Shown here piece after piece: positions 36,567 to 46,164 of a stretch of DNA of 64,000 nt. The DNA is taken from contig NZ_CP070961.1 of assembly GCF_017086465.1 (NCBI RefSeq), positions 2,294,001 through 2,358,000 of the forward strand, given 5' to 3'. The translations under genes were made by a program, and so were the position numbers. Source of the stretch: Nocardioides sp. zg-1228 (GTDB lineage: Bacteria > Actinomycetota > Actinomycetes > Propionibacteriales > Nocardioidaceae). The stretch's first letter is position 1, and every line of letters starts with the position of its first letter. The notes beneath the pieces were generated by a model. It searched no databases. It was not told where the DNA came from and saw nothing but the letters and a program-made list of their open reading frames with translations.

Positions 36567-37693
36567 GCCCGGCCCCCGATCGCGGCGTGGGCCGCCCGCA
36601 GGTCGTCCTCGCTGGGCCCGGCGAGGATCCGCGGGACCGCGAGGTCGTCGAGCACGACGAACCGTAGCCGCGAGCCCCGCGCCTTCTTGTCCACCTTCAT
36701 CGCGGCGTGGAGGTCGTCGAAGGAGGCTGCGTCGTAGGTCGTCGGCAGCCCGACGCGCGACAGGACGGTGCGGTGCCGCTCGACCAGCGCCGGGTCGAGG
36801 CCGGCGGCACGCGCGGCCAGCTCGGCGACGTAGACGCACCCGATGGCGACGGCCTCGCCGTGGCGCACGGCATAGTCGCTCGTGCGCTCGATCGCGTGGG
36901 CGAGGGTGTGGCCGTAGTTGAGCACCTCGCGGCCGGGATGCCCGTCGGCGCCGCCGGTCTCGCGGAGGTCGTCGACCACGACGTCGACCTTGACCCTGAT
37001 CGCGCGCTCGACGAGCTCGCGCAGCTCGGCCGAGTCCCACGTCAGGGCGGCCGGGTCCGTGCGTTCGACCAGGTCGAGGATGGCGGGATCGGCGATGAAG
37101 CCGCACTTGACCACCTCGCCCAGCCCGGCGACGAGCTCCTCGTGGGGCAGCGTCTCCAGCAGCGACAGGTCGCAGAGGACCCCGGCGGGCTCGTGGAAGG
37201 AGCCGACCAGGTTCTTGCCCGCGCCCGTGTTGATGCCGGTCTTGCCGCCGACCGCGGCGTCGACCATGGCGAGCAGGGTGGTCGGCACGTGCACGACGCG
37301 TACGCCGCGCAGCCAGGTCGCGGCGACGAAGCCGCCGAGGTCGGTGGTCGCTCCCCCGCCGATGGTCACGACGGCGTCGGAGCGGGTGAAGCCGGCCTCG
37401 CCGAGCGCCTCCCAGCAGTCGGCCGCGACGGGGGCGGTCTTGGCGCGCTCCCCGTCGGGCAGCCCGAGGGCGAGGACGTCGTAGTGCTCGACGAGCGCGT
37501 CGACGACGGGGTCGGCGAGCGCGCCCAGCGTGCCGGCGTAGAGCACCGCCACGCGCTCGACCGACTCGCCCAGCACGGCCGGGAGCAGGGAGGCGAGGCC
37601 GTGACCGACCACCACGTCGTAGGGCGAGGAGCCGCCGACGTGCAGGACCGTGTCGGCGGGCCGCTGGTGGCTCCGGGTGGTGCGCTCGGTCAT
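36563..37693 (-). CDS. aroB: 3-Dehydroquinate synthase
   Basis: A 376-aa enzyme converting DAHP to 3-dehydroquinate, the second shikimate step, with NAD and a metal. The glycine-rich NAD loop TIGGGATTDLGGFVAATWLRG, the PTTLLAMVDAAVGGKTGIN block with substrate-binding Lys, and NYGHTLAHAIE and RHGEAVAIG with metal-binding His residues are all present. Length is normal. Its ATG overlaps the aroK stop (ATGA 37690-37693). Confidence 0.96.
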   Translation of the reverse strand: MTERTTRSHQRPADTVLHVGGSSPYDVVVGHGLASLLPAVLGESVERVAVLYAGTLGALADPVVDALVEHYDVLALGLPDGERAKTAPVAADCWEALGEAGFTRSDAVVTIGGGATTDLGGFVAATWLRGVRVVHVPTTLLAMVDAAVGGKTGINTGAGKNLVGSFHEPAGVLCDLSLLETLPHEELVAGLGEVVKCGFIADPAILDLVERTDPAALTWDSAELRELVERAIRVKVDVVVDDLRETGGADGHPGREVLNYGHTLAHAIERTSDYAVRHGEAVAIGCVYVAELAARAAGLDPALVERHRTVLSRVGLPTTYDAASFDDLHAAMKVDKKARGSRLRFVVLDDLAVPRILAGPSEDDLRAAHAAIGGRA

Positions 37694-38190
37694 CGGAGCA
37701 GGCTCCTGATCTCGGCGGCGACCTCGTCGGCGGTGCGGCCATCGGTGTCGACCGTGTGGACGGCCACCGACTCGTAGAGGGGCGTCCGCTCGTCGAGCAG
37801 CGTCTTGATGCGACTGCGGACGTTGCCGAGCAGCAGCGGGCGCCCGACACCCAGGCCGACGCGCTTCACGGCGTCGGACAGTCCGACGCGCAGGAAGACC
37901 ACCGGCAGGCCGGCGAGCAGCTCGCGCGTGGCGGCGCTCAGCACCGCGCCCCCGCCGAGCGCCAGGACGCCGTCGTGCTCACGCAGCGCCGCGGCGACCG
38001 CAGCCGCCTCGAGCTCGCGGAAGTGGTCCTCGCCCGACTCGACGAAGATGTCGGAGATCTCCCTGCCGGTGCTCGCCTCGATGTCGGCGTCGGTGTCGCG
38101 CACCGGCAGCCCCCAGGCCTCGCCCAGCAGCTCCGCGACGGTCGTCTTGCCCGCGCCCATCGGCCCGACGAGCACCACCCGGGGCGCCAT
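37690..38190 (-). CDS. aroK: Shikimate kinase
   Basis: A 166-aa P-loop kinase phosphorylating shikimate at the 3-hydroxyl. Walker A is GPMGAGKTT at residues 9-17; DTDADIE (residues 32-38) binds shikimate; GGGAVL is the glycine-rich block near 78; and RPLLLG lies in the lid region. Its ATG overlaps the aroC stop by one base (TGATG). It is the fourth shikimate gene in the operon order E-C-K-B-Q. Confidence 0.96.
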   Translation of the reverse strand: MAPRVVLVGPMGAGKTTVAELLGEAWGLPVRDTDADIEASTGREISDIFVESGEDHFRELEAAAVAAALREHDGVLALGGGAVLSAATRELLAGLPVVFLRVGLSDAVKRVGLGVGRPLLLGNVRSRIKTLLDERTPLYESVAVHTVDTDGRTADEVAAEIRSLLR

Positions 38191-39368
38191 CAGCGGTACC
38201 GGATGGTGTCGAGGTAGGACTGGGCGTTGCGGCGCGTCTCCTGCACCGAGTCACCGCCGAACTTCTCCACGACCGCGTCGGCGAGCACGAGCGCGACCAT
38301 CGCCTCGGCCACGATGCCCGCGGCGGGGACCGCGCACACGTCGGAACGCTGGTGGTGGGCCACGGTGGCCTCCCCGGTCGCCACGTCGACGGTGCGCAGG
38401 GCCTTGGGGACGGTGGCGATCGGCTTCATCGCCGCGCGCACCCGTAGGACCTCGCCGGTCGACATGCCGCCCTCGGTGCCGCCGGAGCGACCCGAGGTGC
38501 GTCGCAGGCCATCGTCGGTGGGAACGATCTCGTCGTGCGCCTGCGAGCCCGGGGTGTCGGCCAGCTCGAACCCGTCACCGACCTCGACGCCCTTGATCGC
38601 CTGGATGCCCATCAGCGCACCAGCCAGCCTGGCGTCGAGCCGGCGGTCCCAGTGCACGTGCGACCCGAGGCCGGGCGGGAGTCCGTGGACGACGACCTCG
38701 ACGACGCCGCCGAGCGTGTCGCCGTCCTTGTGGGCCTGGTCGATGCGCGCGACCATCGCGGCGCTCGCCTCGGGGTCGAGGCAGCGCACCTCGTCGGCGT
38801 CGAGCCGCTCGACGTCGTCGGGACCCGGGACCACGCCGGCGGGTGCCGCGACGCCACCGAGCGAGACGACGTGGGAGACGATGCGCGCGCCGACGGTCTG
38901 CTCGAGGAAGTTGGACGCCACCCGGCCGAGCGCCACGCGGGCCGCGGTCTCGCGCGCCGAGGCGCGCTCCAGGATGGGGCGGGCCTCGTCGAAGGCGTAC
39001 TTCTGCATGCCGACCAGGTCGGCGTGGCCGGGCCGCGGCCGGGTGAGCGGAGCGTTGCGGGCCAGTGCCTCGAGCTCGACCGGGTCGACCGGGTCGGCCG
39101 ACATGACCTTCTCCCACTTGGGCCACTCGGTGTTGCCGATCTCGATGGCCACCGGTCCGCCCTGGGTCTCGCCGTGGCGCACCCCGCCCAGCAGGCGGAC
39201 CTCGTCCTGCTCGAACTTCATCCGCGCCCCACGGCCGTAGCCGAGCCGGCGGCGCGCCAGTGAGTCGGCGAGGTCGTCGGTGGTGACGCGGACATGGGCG
39301 GGCAGCCCCTCGAGGATCGCGACCAGCGAGGGACCGTGGGACTCGCCTGCTGTGAGCCATCGGAGCAT
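38190..39368 (-). CDS. aroC: Chorismate synthase
   Basis: A 392-aa FMN-dependent enzyme forming chorismate from EPSP, the last common step to aromatic amino acids, folates and menaquinone. Signatures: [53 protein letters not shown], and [13 protein letters not shown] with [15 protein letters not shown] near the C terminus. Length normal. The gene starts 12 bp after the prepilin peptidase stop. Confidence 0.97.
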   Translation of the reverse strand: MLRWLTAGESHGPSLVAILEGLPAHVRVTTDDLADSLARRRLGYGRGARMKFEQDEVRLLGGVRHGETQGGPVAIEIGNTEWPKWEKVMSADPVDPVELEALARNAPLTRPRPGHADLVGMQKYAFDEARPILERASARETAARVALGRVASNFLEQTVGARIVSHVVSLGGVAAPAGVVPGPDDVERLDADEVRCLDPEASAAMVARIDQAHKDGDTLGGVVEVVVHGLPPGLGSHVHWDRRLDARLAGALMGIQAIKGVEVGDGFELADTPGSQAHDEIVPTDDGLRRTSGRSGGTEGGMSTGEVLRVRAAMKPIATVPKALRTVDVATGEATVAHHQRSDVCAVPAAGIVAEAMVALVLADAVVEKFGGDSVQETRRNAQSYLDTIRYR

Positions 39369-39380
39369 GCGTGCAGTCTC

Positions 39381-40151
39381 TCAGCCCCAGATGCGCCCAG
39401 CGAGCGCAGTCCCCCAGACGAGACCCACCAGCGCACCGGCGCACATGAAGGGGCCGAACGGCACCGCGCGCTTCAGCAGGCTGCGGTCGCGCCTGACCAC
39501 GAGGACGACCAGCACGGGAACGACGAACAGCACGAAGCTCGCCCACACCCCGATCGCCAGCTCGCCCCAGCCGGCCCAGCCGAGCACGAGCCCGACGGGT
39601 GCCGCCAGCCGCACGTCGCCGAAGCCCATCCCCGCCGAGCGCACGAACCACAGCACCCAGAAGAAGGACCGCGCGAGGACCATCGCGACGAGGGCGCGTA
39701 CGAGGGACTCCCGCTCGCCCGTCGCCAAGCCCACCGCCGTCACCGCGACGATCGCGGCGAGGGTCGCCGGCACGACGACGACCCGCGGGAGCAGGCGGGT
39801 GTGCCAGTCGATGACGGACAGGGCGACCGCGACCGGGGTCAGCGGCACCAGCCACAGCAGCGACCAGTCGAGGCCCGTCGCCGCCCCCAGCAGCGCGCCG
39901 GAGACGGCCGACACCACCGCACTGCGCCAGCCCAGCCCCGGTCGCCCGGCGATGTCGGCGTAGCGCGTCTTGGGCGGCTCGACCTGCGTGGCGACGGAGC
40001 CCGGCTCGCCGGCGTCGGGGCCGGCCCCGTCCGGGGACCCGACGGGCTTGGGCACGGGCTCCGGCACGCGCGCGACGAGGCGCGGGACGAGGAGACCGCC
40101 GAGGCCGGCGAGCACCGCCGCCACGAGGACGGCGAGGACGGTGTCGTTCAC
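39381..40151 (-). CDS. Prepilin peptidase (A24 family)
   Basis: A 256-aa membrane aspartyl protease with about seven helices. Catalytic aspartates are in ALSVIDWHTRLLP (near residue 124) and the GxGD motif GMGFGDVRLA (near 190). The N-terminal Cys-rich methylase domain of PilD is absent, as in actinobacterial and TadV-type enzymes. It sits between aroE and aroC, a position shared with Streptomyces as I recall. A Tad or type IV pilus locus is not in this window. GTG 40151 lies 8 bp after the aroE stop. Confidence 0.88.
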   Translation of the reverse strand: MNDTVLAVLVAAVLAGLGGLLVPRLVARVPEPVPKPVGSPDGAGPDAGEPGSVATQVEPPKTRYADIAGRPGLGWRSAVVSAVSGALLGAATGLDWSLLWLVPLTPVAVALSVIDWHTRLLPRVVVVPATLAAIVAVTAVGLATGERESLVRALVAMVLARSFFWVLWFVRSAGMGFGDVRLAAPVGLVLGWAGWGELAIGVWASFVLFVVPVLVVLVVRRDRSLLKRAVPFGPFMCAGALVGLVWGTALAGRIWG

Positions 40152-40159
40152 GAGCCCAT

Positions 40160-40984
40160 TCAACCGGGATTCCGCGCCGCGAGGGCACGTTCGCCCGCAT
40201 CGCGCAGCAGCTCGACCGCGACCGGGCGGCCGGTGAACAGCTCGACCTGCAGGGCGGCCTGGTGGACGAGCAGGTCGAGCCCGCCGACGAGGGTGCGGCC
40301 TGACGCCGAGGCGGCCAGCGGGGTCGGCCACGGGTCGTAGACCGCCTCGAAGACCACCGGCACCGCCGCGCAGCGCTCCACCAGGGCGGACGTCTGCGCG
40401 CCAGCCGGGACGGTGGACACCACGATGTCGGCGACGAGGGCGTCGGGCGCGTCGAGCGAGCCGGTGCGGACGTCGATGCCGGCCGGGTGCGAGCGGAGCG
40501 CCGCCACGGTCTCGGCGGCTCGCGACGCGTCGCGCACCAGCAGCTCGACCGAGCCCACCCCGAGCTCGGCCAGCGCCAGCCCGGTCGACGTCGCGGTCGC
40601 GCCACCCCCCAGGACGACAGCCGTGGCGAGCGGGGCGGACGTGCGCTCGCGGATCGCGGCCGCTGCTCCCGGCAGGTCGGTGTTGTCGCCGACGCGCGTC
40701 CCGTCGTCCTCGAGCACGACCGTGTTGACGGCTCCCGCCAGGCGCGCGCGGTCGGTGGAGCGGTCGACCAGCGCGAGCGCCTCACGCTTGAGCGGCATGG
40801 TGAGCGACAGCCCGCGCCACTGCGGACCGAGCCCGGACACGAACTCCTCGAGCCCACCGGCGGGCACCCGGTGGGCGTCGTAGGCCCAGTCGAGCCCGAG
40901 CTCGGCGTAGGCCGTGCGGTGCAGCGTCGGTGAGAGCGAGTGCGCGATCGGGTCGCCGAGCACGCCGCAGCGCCGGCTCAGCAC
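40160..40984 (-). CDS. aroE: Shikimate dehydrogenase-like protein
   Basis: A 274-aa two-domain enzyme reducing 3-dehydroshikimate with NADPH. The substrate block GDPIAHSLSPTLHRTAYAEL, the catalytic-Lys block LTMPLKREAL, NTDLPGAAAA, and the NADP loop VLGGGATATSTGLALAELG identify it. The GTG start at 40984 follows mltG by 4 bp. An 11-bp tandem repeat (40973-40998) covers this junction, see the repeat entry. Confidence 0.94.
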   Translation of the reverse strand: MLSRRCGVLGDPIAHSLSPTLHRTAYAELGLDWAYDAHRVPAGGLEEFVSGLGPQWRGLSLTMPLKREALALVDRSTDRARLAGAVNTVVLEDDGTRVGDNTDLPGAAAAIRERTSAPLATAVVLGGGATATSTGLALAELGVGSVELLVRDASRAAETVAALRSHPAGIDVRTGSLDAPDALVADIVVSTVPAGAQTSALVERCAAVPVVFEAVYDPWPTPLAASASGRTLVGGLDLLVHQAALQVELFTGRPVAVELLRDAGERALAARNPG

Positions 40985-40998
40985 CGGCTCAGCACCGG
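40973..40998. repeat. 11-bp tandem repeat at the mltG-aroE junction
   Basis: CCGGCTCAGCA occurs twice in tandem (40973-40983 and 40984-40994) plus a partial third unit CCGG. On the minus strand this duplicates GTGCTGAGCCGG, giving both an alternative GTG and the mltG TGA stop. A copy-number change would alter the spacing between mltG stop and aroE start and, since 11 is not a multiple of 3, the frame. Confidence 0.7.
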
Positions 40999-42176
40999 TC
41001 GGACGTCTCGCAGTAGGTCTTGTACTCGTTGCGACCCTCGAGGAAGCCGTCGTAGGTCTCGTAGAACTTGGTCTCGCCCGTCGCGAGGTCGACCGTGACG
41101 TAGTAGTACCAGTTGCCCTCAGCGGGGTTGGCCGCCGCCGCGATGGCGTCGTCGCCGGGCGCCTCGATGGGCGTGGGCGGGAGCCCCGGGTTGATTCGCG
41201 TGTTGTAGGGGGTGTCCTCGGCCAGCTGCTCGGGCGTGAGCTCGGTCGAGCCGGGCGAGAGGCCGAGCCCGTAGGCGATCGAGGCGTCGATGCCCAGCGT
41301 GCCGTTGGTGCCGCCCTTGTCGCCGGGGCCGTCGAGCCGGTTGTAGATCACGCGGGCGATCTTGGGCATGTCGTCGCCGCGGCCCTCGGCCTCGATCAGG
41401 GAGGCGATGATCATCAGCTCGCCGGGCGTCTTGCCGAGCTCGGCGGCCCGCTCCTCGAGGCCGGCGGCGTCGGCGGCGGCGCGCCAGCGGTCGACCATCA
41501 TCGTGAGGATGCGCACCGGCTTCATGCCGGGCTTGATCTCGTAGGTCGCCGGGAAGAGGTAGCCCTCGGCGTTGCCCTCGGCGTAGTCGGGCAGCCCGAG
41601 CTTGTCGGGCTTCTGGAGGGCCCGGTTCCAGGCCTGCTCGGAGAACTCGGTGCTGTCGGCGAGCGTCGCGACGATCTCGGTGAGGCGCAGGCCCTCGGGG
41701 ATGGTGACGGTCGGGAAGCCGATGAGGTTGGCGGGGTCGATCAGCACCTCGAGGGCGTCGGCGGCGCGCATCTCCTCCTGGAGCTCGTACGCGCCGACCT
41801 GGATGCCCGCGGCGGCGGGCTCGCCGGCGGCGGCGTCGATGAAGGCCTGGACCGACTTGACGACGCCGTCGTCCTTGAGGTTGCGGCCGATCTGGGCGGT
41901 GGTGTCGCCCTCGTTGACGGTGAACTCGACCGAGCCCGTGCCCGGCCCGGGATAGTCCTCGGGGCCCTGGAACTGGTCGGCGACCCAGGAGACGCCCTGC
42001 GTCAGCGCGACGTAGAAGCCGCCGAGCAGCACGACGAGCGCGATCAGCACGGCGAAGCAGCCCTTGAACCCGCGGCTCTTGCGCCGCTTGCCGCCCGGGA
42101 CGTAGGCGCGGTCCTCGTGCTCCTCCCGCTCCTCCGGGCGCACGGGGGCGTCCGAACGGGTCTCGTGCTCACTCAT
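40989..42176 (-). CDS. mltG: Endolytic murein transglycosylase MltG
   Basis: A 395-aa membrane-bound lytic transglycosylase (YceG-like). A cytoplasmic charged N terminus is followed by one helix at about residues 40-62, then a LysM-like subdomain ([16 protein letters not shown]) and the catalytic domain, with the Glu in [13 protein letters not shown] and ARVIYNRLD. MltG cleaves nascent glycan strands and sets their length. Its ATG overlaps ruvX by 8 bp (ATGAGTGA). Confidence 0.94.
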   Translation of the reverse strand: MSEHETRSDAPVRPEEREEHEDRAYVPGGKRRKSRGFKGCFAVLIALVVLLGGFYVALTQGVSWVADQFQGPEDYPGPGTGSVEFTVNEGDTTAQIGRNLKDDGVVKSVQAFIDAAAGEPAAAGIQVGAYELQEEMRAADALEVLIDPANLIGFPTVTIPEGLRLTEIVATLADSTEFSEQAWNRALQKPDKLGLPDYAEGNAEGYLFPATYEIKPGMKPVRILTMMVDRWRAAADAAGLEERAAELGKTPGELMIIASLIEAEGRGDDMPKIARVIYNRLDGPGDKGGTNGTLGIDASIAYGLGLSPGSTELTPEQLAEDTPYNTRINPGLPPTPIEAPGDDAIAAAANPAEGNWYYYVTVDLATGETKFYETYDGFLEGRNEYKTYCETSDRC

Positions 42177-42636
42177 CTGTCTCCGCCACCTCGACGATCT
42201 CTCCCGGTGCCTGCCCACTCGACCGTTCCGTGTCGAGTGCAGTCTGCAGGATCAGCACGGCTGCCGCCTGATCCACGACCGCGCGCCGCTTGGCGCCGTG
42301 CCGGCCCTGCTCGCGCAGGATCGACTCGGCGGACACCGTGGTCAGTCGTTCATCACACAGCCTCACGGGCACGGGGGCAACCCTCCGCGCCAGCCTGAGG
42401 GCAAGTGCGCGTGCCTTCTGGGCCGCCGGGCCCTCAGTCCCGTTGAGCGAGCGGGGCAGCCCGACCACCACCTCGACCGCGTCGAGCTCGGCGACGAGCT
42501 GGGCGAGCCGGCGTACGTCGCCCCCGCCGCTGCGCACCGTCTCCACGGGGGTGGCGAGGACCCCGGAGGGGTCGCTGCTCGCCACGCCGATCCGGGCGTC
42601 CCCCGGGTCGACGCCGAGCCGCACTCCTCGCCTCAC
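42169..42636 (-). CDS. ruvX: Holliday junction resolvase-like RuvX (YqgF)
   Basis: A 155-aa RNase H-fold nuclease: [13 protein letters not shown] (first acidic residue), [20 protein letters not shown] and [14 protein letters not shown], then [11 protein letters not shown]. It is required for pre-16S rRNA 5' processing in several bacteria and may act on recombination intermediates. The GTG at 42636 has AGAGGA six nt upstream. It lies 10 bp after alaS. Confidence 0.93.
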   Translation of the reverse strand: MRRGVRLGVDPGDARIGVASSDPSGVLATPVETVRSGGGDVRRLAQLVAELDAVEVVVGLPRSLNGTEGPAAQKARALALRLARRVAPVPVRLCDERLTTVSAESILREQGRHGAKRRAVVDQAAAVLILQTALDTERSSGQAPGEIVEVAETDE

Positions 42637-42646
42637 GCTCGTCCTC

Positions 42647-45349
42647 TCAGACCTGGGTCGCGCGCTGCGCGACCTCGCGACCGACCAGGTCGAGGGCCTC
42701 GTCGATGCGTGAGGCGTCGGTGCCACCGCCCTGGGCCACGTCGTCCTTGCCGCCGCCCTTGCCACCGAGCAGCGGCCCGACGGCGCGGACGAGGTCACCG
42801 GCGGAGAGCCCGCGGGCGCGGGCCTGGTCGTTGGTGGCGGCCACGACCGAGACCTTGCCCCCGGCCTGACCGATGATGACCACGACGCCGGGCTCACCCT
42901 GCGGCAGCCGGCCGCGGACGTCGAGCGCGAGGTTGCGCACGTCGCCGGCACCGGCCCCGTCGGCGCGGTGGGCGACCAGCTTGACCGGCCCGACCTGCGA
43001 CGCCCCGGCGGCGAGGTCGGCGCTGGCGCCGAGGAGCTGGGCCAGGCGCGCCTTCTCGAGCTCCTTCTCGGCGGCGCGGAGCCGCTCGGTGAGGCCCTGG
43101 ACCCGGCTGACGAGGTCGTCGGGCTGGGTCTTGAGCAGGCCGGTGAGCTGGGCGACGACGTCGCGCTCGCGGGCGAGGTAGCCGAAGCCCTCCACGCCGG
43201 TGAGCGCCTCGATGCGGCGGTTGCCGGAGCCGACGCTCGTCTCGCCGGTCACCACGACCGTGCCGATCTGCGAGGAGTGGTCGACGTGCGTGCCGCCGCA
43301 GAGCTCGCGCGACCACGGTCCGCCGATCTCGACGACGCGCACCTTGGTGTTGTCGTAGGTCTCGCCGAAGAGCGCGATCGCGCCCCACTCCTTGGCCTGC
43401 TCGAGCGTCATGTAGTCCCAGTGCACGGGCAGGTCGGCCCGCAGCGCCTGCTGCGAGACGGACTCGATGTCGCGCACCTGCTCGGGGGTCAGCGCCTGGG
43501 TCCAGCCGAAGTCGAGCCGGAGGTAGCCGGGGCGGTTGTAGGAGCCGGACTGCAGCGCCGTGGGGCCGAGCACCTCGCGCAGCGCGGCGTGCACGACGTG
43601 GGTGCCGGAGTGCGCCTGGCGGGCGCCGGTGCGCCACTCGGGGTCGACGCGGGCGTGGACCTCACGGCCGGGGTCGAGCTCGCCCTCGAGCACGCGCACC
43701 TGGTGGACGACCAGGCCCTTGATGGGGCGCTGGACGTCGAGCACCTCGATGCGGCCGCCGTCGAAGACGATCGTCCCGGCGTCGGCCGCCTGTCCGCCGG
43801 ACTCGGCGTAGAACGGCGTGCGGTCGAGCACGAGCTCGCCGACCTCCCCCTCGACCAGGCGCTGCACCGGGGCTCCGCCGCTGAGCAGGGCCAGCGGCTT
43901 CGACTCGGTCTCGAGCGTCTCGTAGGCCAGCCACTCGGTCGGGCCGAACTCGTCGAACACGCCGCGGTAGACGGCCGTGTCGCCGTGGGCGCCCTTCTTG
44001 GCACGAGCGTCGGCCTTGGCACGCTCTCGCTGCTCGGCCATCAGCCCGCGGAACCCCTGCTCGTCGACGGTGAGGCCCTGCTCGGCCGCCATCTCGAGGG
44101 TCAGGTCGATGGGGAAGCCGTAGGTGTCGTGCAGCGCGAAGGCGCGCTCTCCGGAGAGCGTGGTGCCGCCGGTGGACTTCACCTCGGAGGCAGCGGTGTC
44201 GAAGATCTGCGTGCCGGCCTGGAGCGTCTTGCGGAACGCGTCCTCCTCGGCGAAGGCGACCTGCGAGATGCGCGGCCAGTCGGTCAGGAGGTTGTCGTAG
44301 GTCTCCCCCATCCTGTCGCGGGAGATCGGCATCAGCTCGGGAAGCACGGGGGCGTCGCAGCCCAGCAGCCGCATCGACCGCACCGCGCGGCGCAGCAGCC
44401 GGCGCAGCACGTAGCCCCGACCGTCGTTGCCGGGCGTCACGCCGTCACCGATCAGCATCATCGAGGACCGGACGTGGTCGGCGACCACGCGGAAGCGGAC
44501 GTCGTCCTGGGGGTCGGCACCGTAGGTCTTGCCGGTCATCTCCTCGGCCTTGGCGATGACGGGGTAGACGACGTCGATCTCGTACATGTTCTTCTTGCCC
44601 TGCAGCAGCAGCGCGACCCGGTCGAGGCCCATGCCGGTGTCGATGTTCTTCTTCGGCAGCGAGCCGGCGATGTCGAAGTCCGACTTGGACCGCACGGCGC
44701 TGAGCTCGTCCTGCATGAAGACGAGGTTCCAGATCTCCAGCAGCCGGTCCTCGAGCTCGACCGGCATGTCCGGGCCGAGCGCGGCGGGGTCGAAGTCGGG
44801 ACCCCACTCGGGACCGCGGTCGTAGAGGATCTCCGAGCAGGGCCCGCCGGGGCCCGGGACGCCCATCGACCAGTAGTTCTCCTTCGGGCCGAGCTGGACG
44901 ATCCGCTCGCGCGGCAGTCCGGTGACGTTCATCCAGATGCCGATGGCCTCCTCGTCGCCGACCAGCACCGACGGGTAGAGGCGGTCCTGCTCGAGTCCGT
45001 AGCCACCGTCGGCGACGGGCTTGGTGATCAGGTCCCAGGCCAGCTCGATGGCACCGGCCTTGAAGTAGTCGCCGAAGGAGAAGTTGCCGCACATCTCGAA
45101 GAACGTGCCGTGGCGGGTGGTCTTGCCGACGTCCTCGATGTCGGGGGTGCGCACGCACTTCTGGATGCTGGTCGCGCGCACGAACGGCGGCGTCTCCTGG
45201 CCCAGGAAGTAGGGCTTGAACGGCACCATCCCCGCCGGGACGAACAGCAGGTTGGGGTCGTCGGCGAGCAGCGAGGCGGACGGCACCACGGCGTGTCCGG
45301 CGGCCTCGAAGTGCGCGAGGAAGCGGCGGCGGATCTCGGCGGTGTCCAT
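42647..45349 (-). CDS. alaS: Alanyl-tRNA synthetase
   Basis: A 900-aa class II synthetase of normal length. N-terminal catalytic domain: [33 protein letters not shown] and ASLPKK-like region with GMGLDRVA. The editing domain has zinc ligands [11 protein letters not shown] and [13 protein letters not shown], and the C-Ala oligomerisation domain follows. It charges tRNA-Ala and hydrolyses Ser/Gly mischarges. The ATG overlaps the DUF6167 stop by one base (TGATG). Confidence 0.97.
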   Translation of the reverse strand: MDTAEIRRRFLAHFEAAGHAVVPSASLLADDPNLLFVPAGMVPFKPYFLGQETPPFVRATSIQKCVRTPDIEDVGKTTRHGTFFEMCGNFSFGDYFKAGAIELAWDLITKPVADGGYGLEQDRLYPSVLVGDEEAIGIWMNVTGLPRERIVQLGPKENYWSMGVPGPGGPCSEILYDRGPEWGPDFDPAALGPDMPVELEDRLLEIWNLVFMQDELSAVRSKSDFDIAGSLPKKNIDTGMGLDRVALLLQGKKNMYEIDVVYPVIAKAEEMTGKTYGADPQDDVRFRVVADHVRSSMMLIGDGVTPGNDGRGYVLRRLLRRAVRSMRLLGCDAPVLPELMPISRDRMGETYDNLLTDWPRISQVAFAEEDAFRKTLQAGTQIFDTAASEVKSTGGTTLSGERAFALHDTYGFPIDLTLEMAAEQGLTVDEQGFRGLMAEQRERAKADARAKKGAHGDTAVYRGVFDEFGPTEWLAYETLETESKPLALLSGGAPVQRLVEGEVGELVLDRTPFYAESGGQAADAGTIVFDGGRIEVLDVQRPIKGLVVHQVRVLEGELDPGREVHARVDPEWRTGARQAHSGTHVVHAALREVLGPTALQSGSYNRPGYLRLDFGWTQALTPEQVRDIESVSQQALRADLPVHWDYMTLEQAKEWGAIALFGETYDNTKVRVVEIGGPWSRELCGGTHVDHSSQIGTVVVTGETSVGSGNRRIEALTGVEGFGYLARERDVVAQLTGLLKTQPDDLVSRVQGLTERLRAAEKELEKARLAQLLGASADLAAGASQVGPVKLVAHRADGAGAGDVRNLALDVRGRLPQGEPGVVVIIGQAGGKVSVVAATNDQARARGLSAGDLVRAVGPLLGGKGGGKDDVAQGGGTDASRIDEALDLVGREVAQRATQV

Positions 45350-45618
45350 CAGTGGTCCTTCGTCTCGGTGGTGCTCGTGGTCAGCTCGGGAGGATGCCCG
45401 GTCCCCAGGGGCCGCAGCCCGAGCTGCTCGCGCAGCTCGGTCTCGCGCTCGGCACGGCCCTGCTGGACCTCCTCGGCGAAGAGCCGGGCGCCGGCCTGCC
45501 ACCCGCGTACGCGGTCGCGTACGCCGTCGGCGGTGAGTGAGTCGGCGACGCGGCGGGCGCGGGCAGCGGCGTAGACCCCGACCCCCGCTCCGGCGACGAA
45601 CCAGAGTGGGCGACCCAT
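45349..45618 (-). CDS. DUF6167-like small membrane protein
   Basis: An 89-aa protein with an N-terminal helix (GRPLWFVAGAGVGVYAAA) followed by a charged helical tail (FAEEVQQGRAERETELREQLG). The family is found just upstream of alaS in Streptomyces and other actinobacteria. Function unknown. Its ATG overlaps the upstream gene's stop by one base (TGATG), and its own stop overlaps alaS in the same way. Confidence 0.8.
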   Translation of the reverse strand: MGRPLWFVAGAGVGVYAAARARRVADSLTADGVRDRVRGWQAGARLFAEEVQQGRAERETELREQLGLRPLGTGHPPELTTSTTETKDH

Positions 45619-46130
45619 CAGGCGACGTCCTCGCCGAGGTCGGCGCGGGCGTCGGCGCGCTCGCGGGCACGGAACTCGCGCATGGCCTGCTTCACCTCGG
45701 CGCGGCGCTCGCGGCCCGCACGGCGCGACTCCTGCCGCACCGCGAAGCGGATCCGGTTGCGGCTCTCGGCCGACATGGCCCGCCGCAGGCCGTGGGACCA
45801 GCCGGCCGCCCGGACCACGGTCTCGCGGACGACGAGGTCGGTGAACAGGCGACCGTCGATGGGCCGGGCCACGGGCGGGTCGACCTCGGGCCCACGGTGG
45901 GGCGCCGTCCCACGTGCGGGGTCGTCGAGCCCGGTGATCACGAACGCGGACGCGCCGGCCTCGGCGTGCGGCGCTGGGGCACGCTCGGACAGCGACGCCG
46001 TGAGGGACTCGGCGAGCGACTCCGCACGCGCCTCGGCGCGGCGAGCGCGACGATGCGCGAGCAGCGCCACGGCGAGCGCCACCAGCGCCACCACGACCGC
46101 TGCACCCAGCCACGCCTGCTCCGTCGTCAC
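45618..46130 (-). CDS. Membrane-anchored hypothetical protein, first gene of the alaS operon
   Basis: A 170-aa protein with one N-terminal helix (AWLGAAVVVALVALAVALLA) followed by a long charged, probably coiled-coil region rich in Arg, Ala and Glu. It occupies the place of the DUF948 gene in Streptomyces, but the sequence is not clearly that family. The GTG start at 46130 is 7 nt after TAGGCT (complement of 46138-46143), making it the promoter-proximal gene of a 12-gene or longer operon. Confidence 0.7.
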   Translation of the reverse strand: MTTEQAWLGAAVVVALVALAVALLAHRRARRAEARAESLAESLTASLSERAPAPHAEAGASAFVITGLDDPARGTAPHRGPEVDPPVARPIDGRLFTDLVVRETVVRAAGWSHGLRRAMSAESRNRIRFAVRQESRRAGRERRAEVKQAMREFRARERADARADLGEDVA

Positions 46131-46164
46131 GGCGCCGAGCCTACAAGCCTCACGCGACGGCGGG

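Noticed and set aside
42968..45574. 868-codon + strand frame opposite alaS
   Set aside because: Antisense shadow; alaS has every expected class II and editing motif.
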